A stretch of 64,000 nucleotides of DNA from Tubiluchus corallicola (GCA_030141605.1 JAQGDQ010000124.1:501001-565000); one strand, 5' to 3'. Counted from the first letter of the stretch, positions 24,535 to 38,336 are shown. The notes: generated by a model from the letters alone, not told the origin. Made by a program: numbers and translations.

Positions 24535-27500
24535 ATGGCTGCAAGATTATGGAAGCCTATGTGTCATCTTTTGGAGAATGCAGGTATGCTGATAGGATGG
24601 TCTTAAAAATTATATGAAATTGTGTCATAGATTACTCGAAGAATATTATTCAAGCAACTTTTATTTTAATTTATTTATGTTTCTGATAAAGCTTTATAAC
24701 TTTGAAATCATTTAAATTTTTTTTCACTAATTTTTTAATCTGTTTTGCATTTTAGCATTTTAGTCATAATAATTTTGCAGTTACATTTAATTATGATATC
24801 AGCTATATGTATTTACAGATCTTTTTTATTGCTGCATATTTGAACTTTCGTCTCCTCTGTTGTATTTGTACATGCATTAAATATGCTTAAAGGGTGATCA
24901 CATTTTACCATGTGATTTTTCTTAGTTGCACTGTGCTTATAACTTTCTCTTCTGAAGTTTTCTATATTTTGCTGTAAATAGTTAACATTAAAGATAGTTA
25001 CAAAATTTTGGCCTGATACATTTTTGATTAAAAAAATTATTGCACTCAAGCAGTTATCTTTAAAATAATCATGTACAACATGATAGTTATCTATATAAAA
25101 TTTTTACAACAGTTAAGTTTTTTAGAAACAACACAGAAACAACTTGTGAGTTGCATATGTTTTATTTTCTCAATTGTTACTTACATAGTTATATGTTTTG
25201 TTAGTTTAGATTCTTCTCCATAAAAGTTAAATTCATAATGTTAATGCATCCAGTTGAATGCTCTTAAATCATGTCAAATGTCAAGTCAATTTATTTCATG
25301 TAAACTTACTTTTCTTCTAAGTTTGTGTTTTGCGTGTAGTCATTGTGAAATGTGGTGGACTGAAAGTATAGTAAAAATGTTCTCTGCTAACCTAATTTTC
25401 ATTTACGTGGTTGTTTATCAAACAATAGGTCTACATGCCTTGCATTAATGAGCGAATATTTATTGAACTAAATGGTTTGTAGTATTCTATGATTGTTTTA
25501 CTTCCAGAATGCAAAGTTGCTCTTGTAATATTAAACCAACCTCTTACAGACTTGCGTACATGGTTCAAAACAGTGTGGCGAAAAGGTATGCTAGTTAACT
25601 GTGAATCTGGCAGAAGCTTTTATAAAAAGCCTTCGTTTGTTGATTTTTTATTACCAGTGTATGTTTGCGTTTCGCATCAGAAGAGTGGTACATAAATGTA
25701 TGTTGCTTAAAGAACCTGCTGGCCACCCATTTCCTTACATCTTAACATGTAGATGGTATTGTCTAGGAACAATTTTATAGATTTTTATAAGCGTATGAAT
25801 GAGACCGTCTTCATCCCAACATGTAATAAAAATTCAACTTACTTTAGTAACTAAAATCTTCAGATTTGACCAATTCTGTGGCAGAAAAACTATGCGAACC
25901 TTTTAACACATTTCTTGAGCAAAATCTTAGAGACAATAAAAAGAAATATTGTGCAATAGTCTGTACAATTTCACTTAATCTTTTCTGTATGATCAACTCA
26001 ATCCTCTATGTCAAATACATTTGTAAAACCGGCGGTTTCAGTGATGCTGAACGGAAATGTAAAAAATATTGTTCTGTATTTTACAGCTGTTTTTCGGTCT
26101 TGTGTTGATGGGGGTGCTAATGTTCTATATGATGAAACAGTATCTCAAAATGGGACAAATACTACCATCCCTGACCTTATATCCGGTGATTTTGATTCAA
26201 TACGGCGCGAAGTAAAAGAATATTATGCTGAAAAGGTAAGAAAAGATCTCATTGCTTGGGAGTCGCAGTTTAATAAAAAACAAAGATGTTCATCAAAATC
26301 GTAAAGATCCACGTCTTTATACTGATTTCGAGCATCCCCGGTTCACCTTCGTTTGTGCTTTTTTTAGTACAAAAAACTTTCTAGGAAAACTTATATCTTC
26401 TCCACGACCACTTTGTGTTGTCAGAATTTTTTATAATTTCTTTTTTAAAAACTGTTTTTAAAACTAATTTTTTTAAATTCTGCGGGTATAGTCTTAGATG
26501 TTTGAGATTGTGCCTTTCTTTGTTTGTATTTTGTCTTTCGTAGATCTATTCTAGTATGCACTTAGAAAACCTATACATTTTTACAGAGCTGAGAATGTAT
26601 TTAATCCAAAAACAATATCTTTATTTTTTGTTTTGATATCAAATGAATCCTTCTATCAAATTTAGAAACAGAGATATGAGAAGAATTTTTATATCGACAG
26701 TGGCCATTTTGAATTTCAAGATTCTCAAAAAAATGAAAAGATATATATGTATTTTGATATTCCGTATAGCCTGGCGATTACCAAAAAAAACTGTAATTTA
26801 GCAAATCTTCAAAAAATTTGAACGAAATTACACAAGGAACTGGACAAACCTGCAGATCTTCAACTGTAAATATTATTATCTTAAAGGAAGACAGGATGAT
26901 TTTTCATATACTAACCCATTTTCAAGTACTTTAAAAAGTATACATTTTAACACAATTATTAATGCAAAAGCGTTTCTGATAATTAAATAATAGATTAAAA
27001 TCTTAATTAACGGTGGGCGAGCCCAGCTATTGATGACATCACAAACTAACATAATGTTCAACAGCAAAACTATTTCACACGTGTTTGCGAAAGTGAAAAT
27101 TGAAGAACTGTGCTAACTAGCGAATGGTGAAATGCGTGTAACAGCGAAGAACTAGTGGCGCGAACATGAATTTGTGTTTGTGTGGTAATAATTCTTTCAC
27201 ATTAGTCATTTTTAAAAAAATAGTGTGTTCCCTTTCAATATTGTTTTGACCTACAGAAAGGGTCTGGTTTCGCTTTAATCATTCACTAGTTCTCTCAATA
27301 TTTCCAAATTATCTAGTTTGGTTTTCTACTGAAAAGTTCCTAGTTCTAGATATGAATCGATCTTCTAATTTTTATTGTGAGCTAAAATAATCCGTGGATA
27401 ATAGAATATTCTTTGAAAGTTAAACTCAGATAATATAAATGTGAAGAATTGGTTTTGATTATAATTGTTTTTAATATATATTTTTCCTTTGTATTCTTGG

Positions 27501-30366
27501 CTGAATTTTGACATCAGGATTAATTAAATAGGTATACTCATCATCTAACTGATACTCTCAAAAACTACGATTGCACTTGTGCTGTGTTCTAATATATTAA
27601 TTTAAGACCATTTACAGATTTATAAATAAAAAAATTGAGTTCTGTTAATCTGGATATTTTGTCTTGTTGTGTTCAGTCTCTTTTGTTAAACTGTAATTTA
27701 CTTCACTTATTGTAAATGCTGTTTTTTTAATATGTGGAAACAGGGGGTAGAAGTTGTGCCGACACCAAATCAGGATGAGACAGATTTTACAAAGAATCTA
27801 CGACTGCTGTTAGACAGAGTCAAGCGAAGAAACATTGAGGTAACTAGAATTATTTCATCAATCCAGACCAGAGATTGCTAATTTTCACACTTGTTTTTTA
27901 TTTTTTTTTGGCTGTGACGAATGTACAGTACCTAGATTATTGACTTTTGCTGCATTAACTGTCAAAGTTCATATGTTAATGAATGCCTAATTTCAACAAT
28001 GTAGGGATGTTTGAACTGTTGAAATAGTAAACTTGGAGTTACGTGAAATTTTGTGATTTAACACTAGAGTTTTGTTATTCCCTCAACCAAACATTTCTGT
28101 TCAGTACTTAAGAAATTTATTACATCATCGCATTTTTGCCTTGGAGAGATGAAAATTAAGGCAAAATCAAGTTGAGTCATACTAGCAATACGCAATGAAA
28201 ACAGAGTGAATAATATTTTAGTTCACAAACAACAAAATATTTAATGGATAGTCTTTAGTCAAAAAATTTTTAGCTAGAAAGCCTTTTTTATCGACATTTA
28301 TGTTGACAGTAAATATATGTAAATCAAAAGATACTTACTTAATTGCTATTTTTAGTTTAAAGTGTTTGCTATTATAGGTGAACAGTATTGTGGCTTGTGT
28401 TGGTTTTGCTGGTATAGAAGGACGAGTTGACCACGCATTTGGGTTATTGCAGTCACTCTACCTAGCGCACACAATGACGGATTTACCTGTATATCTAATG
28501 GGTGGCCAATCCGTTTCTGTTCTTTTGCCACAGGTAGACATAGCCTATTAGCAAATTGTTGACTTTTTACACAATTGCCAGTTATTTTATGACACGAGAA
28601 ATTAAACTGTAGCATATTTATATATGCAAGCGTAGTTTATTATTATGATCTAGGATTGCTTGCTTATGTTGCTGATGCAGTTTGCTGCTCAGAATTTAGA
28701 TAAAACCTGGGACACTGTCTACAGTTTGCAAACATTTTCAAACAAATGCACGTGCATTCACAATGTGCAGTATTTGCAGAAGCTAATTAGAGAATTGCAA
28801 AGAAATGGAATTGGATCGTATGACTAGGTCTTTATTCGGGTATAACTTATTTTTTCCCCGTTTCAACTGAGGTCCCGTTTTCTGAATAAGCTCTGCTGTG
28901 CATGGTGGTTTTTTATATTGATAGATAGTTTTCGGATAATGACTATGCGTCGTATGGCCGCGTAGATAAGACATGCTGTATCCATTCTAACTCTGTGTAA
29001 TAACTTTGTGAAGAGAAATTTTGGCTGCTGTAAATGTTGTTCTGCTTTATTGGTGTGCATGGGAACTAATTATAAATTGTAGCTAGGCAAACTATTTACT
29101 GCTTTTAATATTGTTATTAAACATAGCAAAAAGACCCTTTTTTCAATGCTAGGAAGCAAGAGGGAAAATAAGAATAAAATTGATCAAAAATTAGCCCTTA
29201 TTTTTCTTGTTTTGCTTACCATTTTATGAAAAATTGGTTCAAAATTGCTATGTGTGTCATCAGTAGTGCAGTCTGTTCGCTTATTAAATTTTTTTTTTAA
29301 GAATTGACTCGTGATTCACTTAGATTTATTTTAAGTGATGTGGTAAATCTTCCAAGCGAAATGACATAAATGAAATTGGTTTGTTTTGAAAAATGTTTGT
29401 AACTTTTGAGCTACTGGTAGGGTAAATTTAAAAGTATATTTTTGACATTTTTTCCCTTAAAGTTAGATTGCTTTAATCGTGTCTCATAAACTAATTGAAG
29501 TTTGTATTATTAAAATTGCTTGCATATATTAATTGGTAGTAGTTTTGCCACATTAAAGTCTGTATAATTAAACTGTATGTTGCCTTTGATTCTCTAACAT
29601 AATATTTATTTTTGGTTATGACTTTTTTGATAATTTATCTTAATTTTAGGGATCTCATGTACTTGAAGTTAATTCGGGATATGAAAACAGATACTGTGGG
29701 TTAATACCGATTGGTTGTCGCTGTGATAACGTGAGCACTCGAGGACTAAAATGGAACTTGCGTAAGTCTTATGCAAGTGTAAATACATATATACCTATAG
29801 CACTAGTAAAATAGATACATGCACAGTGATGCGTTGTCTCTTGCTACTTATTTAAATATTTCATTACTCTGATGTCTGGAATATATTTTTATACTAGTAG
29901 TGAAAGTTTACTCGTTAACAGTGAAACTGAAACCTGTTTTGAACACAATTACTTCTTAGATTTTTGACAAAAAGCAAACTAGTTTTTACGAAACCATGCT
30001 CTTAGATGAGTTTGCTGCGGACTTGGTCGCTATACAGTCTAAAAGATGCTGTAGGCTGTCAAATTGCAGCCAACCTGTGACAACAGCAGTCATAACTTCA
30101 CTTTTTCGACAAGCAAAATCGTTGACCATTGTATTTGCAAGCCAGTAACTCGACTATACTACTTTTGTTGATCTATGTTCTAAGCTTAGTTGGAGCTGTT
30201 GTCTTTAGGCATTTTATTGTTTTTTTCTTCAGATAACACTAGTCTTGGTTTTGGATCCCTAATTAGTACATCTAATGAACTAGATGGATCTGGTTACGTC
30301 CATATTACCACTGATAAGCCTCTATTCTGGACAATGAGTATTACATTCAGCAATAGTAAAATGTGA
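24535..30366 (+). CDS. TPK1: thiamin pyrophosphokinase (complete, 7 coding exons)
   Basis: This enzyme transfers pyrophosphate from ATP to thiamin, giving thiamin diphosphate and AMP; the family works as a cytosolic dimer. Coding exons: 24535-24583, 25508-25585, 26087-26235, 27744-27839, 28378-28533, 29650-29761 and 30233-30366. All introns are GT-AG, phases match at every join, and the total is 257 codons plus TGA (human TPK1 has 243). N-terminal catalytic part: [10 protein letters not shown] (20-29), DGGANVLYD (50-58), SGDFDSIR (75-82), then D103 and TDF (105-107), and GRVDH in exon 5. C-terminal thiamin-binding beta-sandwich: CGLIPIG, GLKWNL, STSN (225-228), and PLFWTM near the end. The start is the first ATG in exon 1; TTTTTCAG 16 bp upstream of it could end a 5'-UTR intron. 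The N terminus is slightly longer than human and no targeting signal is evident. No damage was seen, so the gene looks functional. Confidence 0.95.
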
Positions 30367-31630
30367 AACATGTGACACTGATTCTTAGGTGCTAATACAC
30401 TGCACAAATCATTTGTATAAAGTGTCAGACAGTACTTATATTATTAGCAAAGTGTCTTGTATAGGTAAACTTGCATTTTTTATATAATCCTGTTGCTTTA
30501 GTGATGGTTGTCAACAGCAACCAGTTCTTTGCCACAATAGAGTTATGATTGCCATTGTCAACACCTGTCACAGTGTTTAGACTGGCTGGTATAGCAACTA
30601 AATTGCAGAGGTGTTATTTGCAACTTGTCTTACCTTGATCTGACTTAGTTCAATGCTCCATTGCTCAAGTGTTTACAATTTTTTTGGAAAGATGTGACAG
30701 TCATGTTACATATTGATAAAGTAACAATTCAGATTTAATTGCTCACCTGTAGAATTCAGGAAATGAAAGTGTAGACATTGTAGGTCTAATCGATTATCTC
30801 TGTTGTGGTTTAGGTTTGCAAGCCTCTCTGATGCTGTATATAAGACATTTCATTTTCTTGTTCTTTGTGATATTGTAATTTGTTGCTTCATAATCCATAC
30901 ATAATTCTAACATCGTTGTTATTGAGTCACTGATTCTCTTGTTGATGTTTTATTGTTTAATTTATTTTTGTGCACTAACATTTGAGTGCAAGACGTATTT
31001 TTCTACAACTTATCATAAGCTTGTAGAATTGTTAACTATTATTGTCACCTCTGCTTATAGTTAGTCATTTAACGATTGACCTTGCTGACTTATTTTCATT
31101 GAGAGCAAACAAATTTTTTTTGTTCTTTATTAATAGGTGAAAATGTCTGACTAAGTATTAACGACTAGTGTTTCAGAAATAATATTAAAAACAGGTTTTT
31201 ATCTCATGTGTTGCTATTAGCGAGGAGTATGTTGAAAAATTGATTTGCTTAGCTGAATGTTTCATATAACTCATTCTCATTGTTTGCAAGCTAGTGTATT
31301 TGTGAGTTCAGTGCAACTTAGCATTGAAGCTACTAGGCATATAGAGTTTAAAAAATCTATGATTTCTCCATTATGTACTGATATAAGACTTAACAGGCCT
31401 ACTTATTGACTACCTACATGTTTATTCTTGTTCTTTGAGCTTATTATGTATTATAATTATTGCTGCTATTGCTTCTTAGATATGCAGCTAAATGTGTTTT
31501 TTTGATGGTAGATAACATTCCCTAGGTATTTAGAAATTAATGTTAGAAATGCTAAGACTTTGTGCCTACAGAAAGGTATTAAAGTGACTGATGCTGTTAT
31601 TAATCTGTAAACTTGGGATTTATTGTGAAG
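30367..31630. other. TPK1 3' flank
   Basis: No coding sequence was recognised. The 3' UTR must begin here, but I cannot place the poly(A) site. Confidence 0.4.
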
Positions 31631-31866
31631 GTCTCAGTTTCTTAGACGATTCAAGTAATAGGCAGAACTGATAGACATTAAGCTTTTGCTAACATTCCTT
31701 CTGAGTTATTGAATGGCAAAGATTGTAGTTGCAATAGGTAGGCTAATGGTCTTAGTTTGTTAGATGATAAAAGTAATAGGCAGAACTGATAGACATTAAG
31801 CTTTTGCTAACATTCCTTCTGAGTTATTGAATGGCAAAGACTGTAGTTGCAATAGGTAGGCTATTT
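31631..31866. repeat. 118-bp tandem duplication, two copies
   Basis: Copies begin at GTCTCAGTTTCTTAGA (31,631) and GTCTTAGTTTGTTAGA (31,749). They are nearly identical through AGTAATAGGCAGAACTGATA to GCAATAGGTAGGCTA. This is a recent, non-coding duplication. Confidence 0.85.
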
Positions 31867-32530
31867 TTACGTTAAACTTAGCTTTGTTGTTGTTAAAAAT
31901 GTCATGAAATGTTAATAAACATTTAAAGTGAGAGATTGAGCTTGTAGTCATTGACTTTTGAAATTAAACTTGGCAAAAGAGAGAAGATTTGAAAAAGTTT
32001 GACTAAGTCTGGATTTAAATCTGGACAATTTTGATCAATCCATATTCTGACCACTACACTTAGAAATAATTACTGATTAATAGAACAGTTATTAATATCC
32101 TTAATTTTGGGGTTATCACTAAATAATGGAGTAAACCCACAGTCATTATTTTTTATTAAAACTTGACCAAAACAAAGAATTGTGAGAATTTGCAATTGAG
32201 TCTAAATTTTAACCAGGAAGCTTTTGGATATGTCCAATGCTTGTGGTCTAGCCAAATCTTAATTTAAAATATACTCAAATTATTAGCTTACTTGTTCATT
32301 CAATAGTCTTTAGCGGGCTAGTCTACTGGCCTGCTAAACCATCATCATGTCCTTTAAAAATGTTCCGTTTTTTTGTAATAATTGTTCAAATTTCATTTAA
32401 TTTTAACGGCCCTGCAGCTGTAAGTAAATTAAATAAACCGTTTCTATCAATATAAATATTTTTTATTTTATTTTTTAACCTGAATAAACTTATCTCAGCT
32501 TATTAGCCCACTGTGTCCTGATTTTGCATT

Positions 32531-32678
32531 GACTACTGCAAGCTGCTGCAACCACATGTAGGTTCATGATTACTGCAAGCTTCTGCAACCACATGTAGGT
32601 TGATGACTACTGCAAGCTTCTGCAACCACATGTAGGTTCATGACTACTGCAAGCTTCTGCAACCACATATAGGTTCAT
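32531..32678. repeat. 37-bp minisatellite, four copies
   Basis: Four head-to-tail copies of a 37-bp unit start GACTACTGCAAGCTTCTGCA and end GGTTCAT, at 32,531, 32,568, 32,605 and 32,642, with only a few differences. Confidence 0.9.
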
Positions 32679-33078
32679 GACTCAGTCTGTTCTTATTTTA
32701 GGCCTACAGAATTGTATCGTCCATTTGACTCAAGTCTGGCTTAGGGTCAAGCCTGCAATCTTTAAATTTCAATGTCGATGTCGGTTACTACTTTATTTTG
32801 CAACTTTTATGGGACGGTGTTCTCAGGATCATTCTTGGTTCACTCAGCAAAAGCCGCTACCTGTCGGAGGTAATAGACAGATGCAAAATAAACAAGCTCT
32901 GTAAAAGTTAACGCTAAATTTATCTTTATGGGCAAATAGGAATCTTTACTGTTCACATAAGTTTTGAGGAATCGGATGGCTCCCGGAGGAGACGAAAAGA
33001 AGAACAAAAAACAGAGTTCAGGTAGCAATAATACGACAAATTCGCTCAGCCAGAGAGCGGTTACGAGACAGTTGACTC

Positions 33079-33801
33079 TTCGCTGACGACATGTTTCTTT
33101 TTATCAGACACCAATTTACAGTCTCTCCAAAATCGAACTAATTCTGAATTGTTAAAAGTCAATAATTGGATGTTAGCCAACAGCCTGTCAGTAAAGTACA
33201 TGCTAATTGGAAGGAGCATATCACAAAATGAGAAATTGCTGTTTAATTTAAAAATAGGTAACCATGATTTAGTTCAAACCAACTGCATTAAGTACCTTGG
33301 GCTCCAAATTGACAGTAATATAAAATGGAAAACTCATATTAATACTATAACAACAAAACTAAGTAAGACTGCAGGTATATTTGCAAAACCACGTTACTTT
33401 ATTAATATGCCAATCCTCATAATGATATATTATGCTTTAGTGTATCCATACTTACAGTACTGTGTGCTGTGCTGGGGAAAAACTAAGCAATATATACTAC
33501 AACCACTTACCACCTTACAAAACAAAATTGTTAAATTAATTACATTCTCTCATTACAAAAGGACATGCTACACCTTCGTATAAACAGTAATATATACTAA
33601 AAGTCTGCGATATATATAGTGTGGAACTCTAAGTTTATGTACAAGTACAAGTACAAAACAGGCACTTTGCCAGGTATATATAAGAACTATTTTTTAAAAA
33701 TAAACGAAGTCCATTCATACTCCACGAGATCCTCAAAAAAGGTTTCTACTTACAAAATAGGTACAAGACAATATGGCTTGAACTCTCTACACCGTTTATA
33801 A
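33079..33801 (+). pseudogene. LINE reverse transcriptase fragment (from FADD to C terminus)
   Basis: FADD, the catalytic reverse-transcriptase box, is at 33,079-33,090. After a one-base shift the frame reads LSDTNLQSLQN, WMLANSLSVK, IKYLGLQIDSNIKWKTHI, then YALVYPYLQYCVLCWG and LQNKIVKLITFS. This is the order seen in the thumb region of CR1/jockey-like ORF2 proteins. A second frame (33,619-33,801) carries the distal piece with STRSSKK and GTRQYGLNSL. Domains upstream of FADD are absent; a 36-codon frame from ATG 32,976 (MAPGGDEKKNKKQSSG) abuts instead. It is truncated, rearranged and dead. Confidence 0.75.
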
Positions 33802-34437
33802 AGCCTGCATTGGGCTATGTGGATGCAGAAAAACTGATTGCTCCCTCTAGCAATTCTTCTGCAGTGGCTTGTGGAAAAAGGTCAAGGTCACTTGTTACCT
33901 GGCAACATCACACTACTGGACATGTATGCATTATAATACACATTCGCTTAGCCTGTTTGGTAAAAGCTATTACGTAATTTATTCAACAGCTACTTTGCAC
34001 ACCTAGATATGCAGTAATGCAATTATAATTCTTATAATGGGATATTCACAACATCTACATAAAACAACATTCAGTATAAAAACAGCTGGAAAGGACAAAT
34101 TTCAGTTTTTTCACACCTGTCAGAAGCCAGACACTTTTTACTTGCAGAGAACACTGGTTTAGTTGGTAATGGTGGACGATCTCTCTGCAAAATAATAAAA
34201 GTTTATAAAATTGTACTGAAGTTAAAACACACAAAAACACATTTTATACAGCATGTACACAGAATCATCTACAAGTAAATGCAGAGCAAATTTAATCACA
34301 ATAAGTCACAAAAAGTTTATTTTGCAAAAACATTAGACTACTCGCCCTACTGTCGGTGGAAAATGCAAATACATGCAAGAAAAGTTGACGTTCTGTTAAT
34401 ACTGCGAATTCAGCGATTCGTTAAGACCAATACAAGG

Positions 34438-34700
34438 GTCAGTGGTTTAATCCGTTTGACATTCTTTATAATTTCAGCTATGTGATCTTTAAAATTTAGT
34501 TTATTGTCTAGTAATAATTCAAGGTTTTTCTCACAAGCACTAAAGTTGAGTGATGCCGGAATGCCATTTACCTCATACATGTTATTTTTTACTCATATCC
34601 AGCTCTCACAGACACAAACTTTGCACTTGACGGGAAGGAACTGCATACCATTTTCAACTGTCCAATCGTAGAGCCATTCTAGATCCAAATGCAGGTCACT
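34438..34700 (-). pseudogene. LINE reverse transcriptase fragment, antisense
   Basis: The reverse strand reads DLHLDLEWLYDWTVENGM, then VKCKV, one stop, then YEVNGIPAS, and NLELLLDNKLNFKDHIAEII. This is the segment just after the catalytic Asp pair in CR1/jockey-like reverse transcriptases (usual pattern LQ.DL..L..W....-KC, then K.LGV..D..L.F..HI). It is a short, internally stopped relic and differs from the fragment at 33.1-33.8 kb. Confidence 0.7.
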
Positions 34701-36005
34701 ACAGCTATACTTTAAGACACAAAAATATTGAAATTACCACACAATGTACACATATGAAATGTCTTGCTCAAAACTGTAAAAGAAATTTATAATCATCCTT
34801 AACTCCAGCTGGGTTACTTAGTTTATACTTTAGGGAGTTCAGTTATAGTTTGTTAAGATAACTATTCTGTTACTTTGTTGGGTTATTTAACGCTATTACA
34901 TTACCATCTGTAACTGTTTTTTATTGCAAAAGTTTATGACAACGAGATCATCAAAAAGCAAAAAATAGTATTAATAATCTCTAATTTAACGGTTTGAATA
35001 GTTTATACATGTCGTTGATAATTGTAGCTGCACCTGCAAAAAAAGATTGTTCAACTACATGGGAGGATAAGGGTTACTAACTGCACAGTTTCATTGAAAA
35101 TGAGCGGACCCAAACATGACATGGACGGGACTTTAAATTAATTTTACTAATTACACGAGGCGCTGATCAAAGTTTTACTGCTGAAACTTTCTAACATTTT
35201 TGAAAAAAATTAGAATAAGCTGAACATTCTGAAAGACTTAGTTTTTGCTTTAAAGCTGGCTGAAAGAAGTGGAATTAAGCAAACTTGTGTGTAGAACGGC
35301 AGCTTAGCAGGCAGAATAATTAAATCAATTAGAACTTAAAGTCATATTATAAGAAAGCCTGCAATTTCCATTAAAAGATATCATACGTAGGTCAAAATTA
35401 AACATATTTATCAATCGAATTAATACGTAGATAAAATTAAAAAGTTTACATTTTTCAGGTAACCTGATTGCAAAATAGTAGTGTAATAAACATCATATCA
35501 AAAACAATGTTTTAATAAAAACAGTTGTTAGGTTACTACTAAGAAAGTGGGAAGGGCTGACAATAAAAATACTGCTGTTTTCGTCTAATCATCCATGTAA
35601 TATTTTTTTATCATAATTATGTTATCGTATTGCTTATAGCGATCCTTTTGTATGCTAATTTTTTTTCGTTTCCTAAATTAGCTCAATTCAAAAAAATATT
35701 ATCGTGCTTTTTAAATTCCCTTAATTCATTATCTACCAAACACTTTGTAATTCTGTAAATTTTGACGAGACTTTCACCTCACATTTGAAGAAAAGAGCAA
35801 TTTATATCGAATAATAATGATAGTGTTTAAAGCAAAGTATTTAACAACCCTGTTCAAGCTGGTGAAACATAATTTATTTTAAGTCGTTTAATCCAGTTGT
35901 GTATTATTATTATAATATATTATTATTTAAATCATTAATAAATGATTATAATTATGATATCTGACGAATCGAGCGATGACGTACCAGATCTTCACTAAGT
36001 GACTA
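34701..36005. other. gene-free AT-rich DNA
   Basis: No supported gene was seen; it holds ATT/TAT simple stretches near 35,910. Confidence 0.4.
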
Positions 36006-36200
36006 CGTACACAGGCAATGACGTCATAAATACTCACTCTTTACCTGAGTGACAACCGCGTCTCTTTGATTTTTATCGTTTTACCTAACAAATCTGTAAA
36101 GAGAAGGATGCTGTTCTTCAAGCAAAAGAAGACTTAGTGGAACTTTTGTTTGTCCGAGGGTGCACGCGTAGAGTCCAAGGAAGACAGGTACACAGAATTT
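36006..36200 (+). repeat. cassette block A (CRE-bearing, diverged)
   Basis: It opens with a perfect CRE, TGACGTCA, at 36,019, followed by TAAATACTCACTC, and ends at an exon-like donor, AAGACAG|GTACACAG (36,186-36,199). The same donor context appears in block D (CATACAG|GTACACAG) and block F (TTTACAG|GTACATAA). The middle part does not align, so this is either an old member or only its two ends. No protein is recognisable. Confidence 0.4.
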
Positions 36201-37267
36201 AATAATACCATAATAGAATTTCTCTGTTATTTATGTAGAAAAAACATGATAAATAGCTTGGAGAACGATAGATGTATTACAAAACCTTAATTTTAAAACT
36301 CGAGAAATTACGTAGAAACTCTGAAGTGAAGACCAAGGAGCGCTTTTTGTCCTTATTTAAAAGAGGACCACAAAACTAGGTTAAGGCTTCGTGTTTTCTC
36401 AATTTTAACATCCAGAGGCAAACGCGAACTATTGATGCAGACACCGGCTGTTGGGTGAGCATCTTTTTATGCTGGCTTTTGTAATGAAAGGTCTTACACT
36501 CAAGATTAAGAAATCATAAGTTTTACCTTGGGGAGGCTAGCCGCTTTGGTTGGACTCAGGGTCCCGTTAGTATAGCTGTTTTTCCTAGAGCATTCCATGT
36601 GTTCGCCGTTCATTTCTCTACTGATTCGTCTTTCATGCAATTCAGAGGAAACCTGAAGAGCTTGTTCGTCACAATACAAAAATTTTATTGACTACAGTCT
36701 TCAACGGAAATCCAGCGACAATCAAACACAAACGCATAAAGTCACTGTAAATAAGTGACCGTCATTAAGTAAGTATTCATTTTTTCACATTAAATTTGAC
36801 AATAACCTGGCTACAACTACAAGTGCAATCATTTTTTACCAGCGAAACATTTTGTCGTTTTTACTACTGTACTCTCATTATCGGCTGCTCCGCTGACACG
36901 TGTCATGTTCTCATATTACTTCGCCTAACAGTCGGGATTACGGGCGAATTTTAACTAAACATTATAACTCAATTAATTGCAAAAATTCTAAACAGCCAGA
37001 AGATATAATTGAGGTAACCACCAATTATAATGCGTTTAAATTTGTAAGAAATTTAATCACGTTTAAAGGAACTAATTTTTTGGTATACGTGTTGTGAACT
37101 TCCTTTCGAATCCCACATTACCAAAAGGGGTGGGTAGTCATTCGTCATGAAACCAGCTCAACAATAATAATTAACATGCTTAACATGTGAGGCAGCAAGT
37201 GCCAGTCACCCAGATAGCAAGCCTAATGAAAAGGCAACTTGGGTTTTTCTGAATTGTCGGCTTTGAG
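36201..37267. other. gene-free DNA
   Basis: No supported gene was seen. An exon-like segment between AACATCCAG (about 36,410) and GTTGG|GTGAGC (about 36,454) has plausible splice signals only. Confidence 0.3.
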
Positions 37268-37500
37268 AGCACCAGAATCCGGTAATCCAGTTGTGCTCGC
37301 TTCCTGCCAGGGAGGTCTCTGGTTCAACTCTCGACCGAGTCATACCAAAGAATTAGGAAACCGCCGGTTCTTCGATCAAGCTTTATTGATGTAACGTGCA
37401 GGTAATAATAACCAGGACCGCCTTGAAAATAAGCGTTGAGGTACTCAAGGTATAATCCCTTGACCATGCCCTAAACGAAATTATTATTACTTAAAAAATT
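37268..37500 (+). mobile_element. tRNA-derived SINE
   Basis: The head contains GCTCGCTTCCTGCCAGG and the B box TCTGGTTCAACTCTCG, then GACCGAGTCATACCAAAGAA, a junction shared in form with the SINE at 10.9-11.1 kb. It ends near ATTATTATTAC. The A-box region is degraded. Confidence 0.55.
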
Positions 37501-37689
37501 GATATTCATTAAAACATCAGCCTTATTGGTTATTTTATTAAAGTAATATATTAAGTATGTGACATTTTGTTACTCTACACTCTACACAAACGCTAATTAC
37601 TACTTAAATACACCGTTATAAGTTCTATATAAATATGTAGGTTGAAAGCAAAACTAGTGCCGAATTTACAGAAAAGTGTAATGATCATT

Positions 37690-37960
37690 CTCTCCGTCCA
37701 GGAGCTTATATGAACACTTTCATCACAGCGAATTGGACGGTGAAAGAAGAAGGCGTAGGTTCGAATCGCAGTTGGGGTGCAAAGGTTTTCAGAGCTTTCG
37801 CGCGGAATCCAAGATATTAACTGCTGGTGTTGCCAGAAATAGCAGTTAAAGGCTTACCAGATAGTTCACTTATAGCTTCACCAGGGAGCAACCAACGTAA
37901 AATTCTGTGGGCCTGCCTCGTCCATTGACAGAAAAAGAACGTAGTGAATACACGCCTAAG
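37690..37960 (+). mobile_element. probable SINE with tRNA-like head
   Basis: A tRNA-like 3' half reads GCGTAGGTTCGAATCGCAG (B box GGTTCGAATC) followed by TTGGGGTGCAAAGG. The upstream A box is weak. The body extends to about 37,960 without a coding frame. It could instead be an isolated tRNA pseudogene. Confidence 0.4.
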
Positions 37961-38336
37961 CTAGGGCTTTTGTTTATATATTTTTTATTTCTGTCAACCT
38001 TGTGTCCTAAGCATGGATATGCATGATAAAAATTAATATATTAATGGGCAATTTGCGCAATGATATTGGGGTCTCAGTAATCGTCTGCAGACGTGCAGCT
38101 ATTATTACTAACACCCACTTTTGACTATGACACTGCACTTGTGTATGTCTCTTATTTTGGCTGACCAGTTATGGCGTTGTGTTTGAAGTCAAAAATGGTG
38201 CACAGGCTGGTCAGATAATGGATGAATGACAAACTTTCGTTCTCACTCAAAGCAGGTTCATGCTGATTCTGGCTGTTTACCTTGTAGAGGAATGTCGTAC
38301 TTACATCTGAATGTGATTAAGCCACCTCTGTCAGTT

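Noticed and set aside
26008-26304. Frame covering TPK1 exon 3, read as a gene starting at 26,008
   Set aside because: The upstream part is intron; homology starts exactly at the acceptor at 26,086/26,087 and ends at the donor at 26,235.
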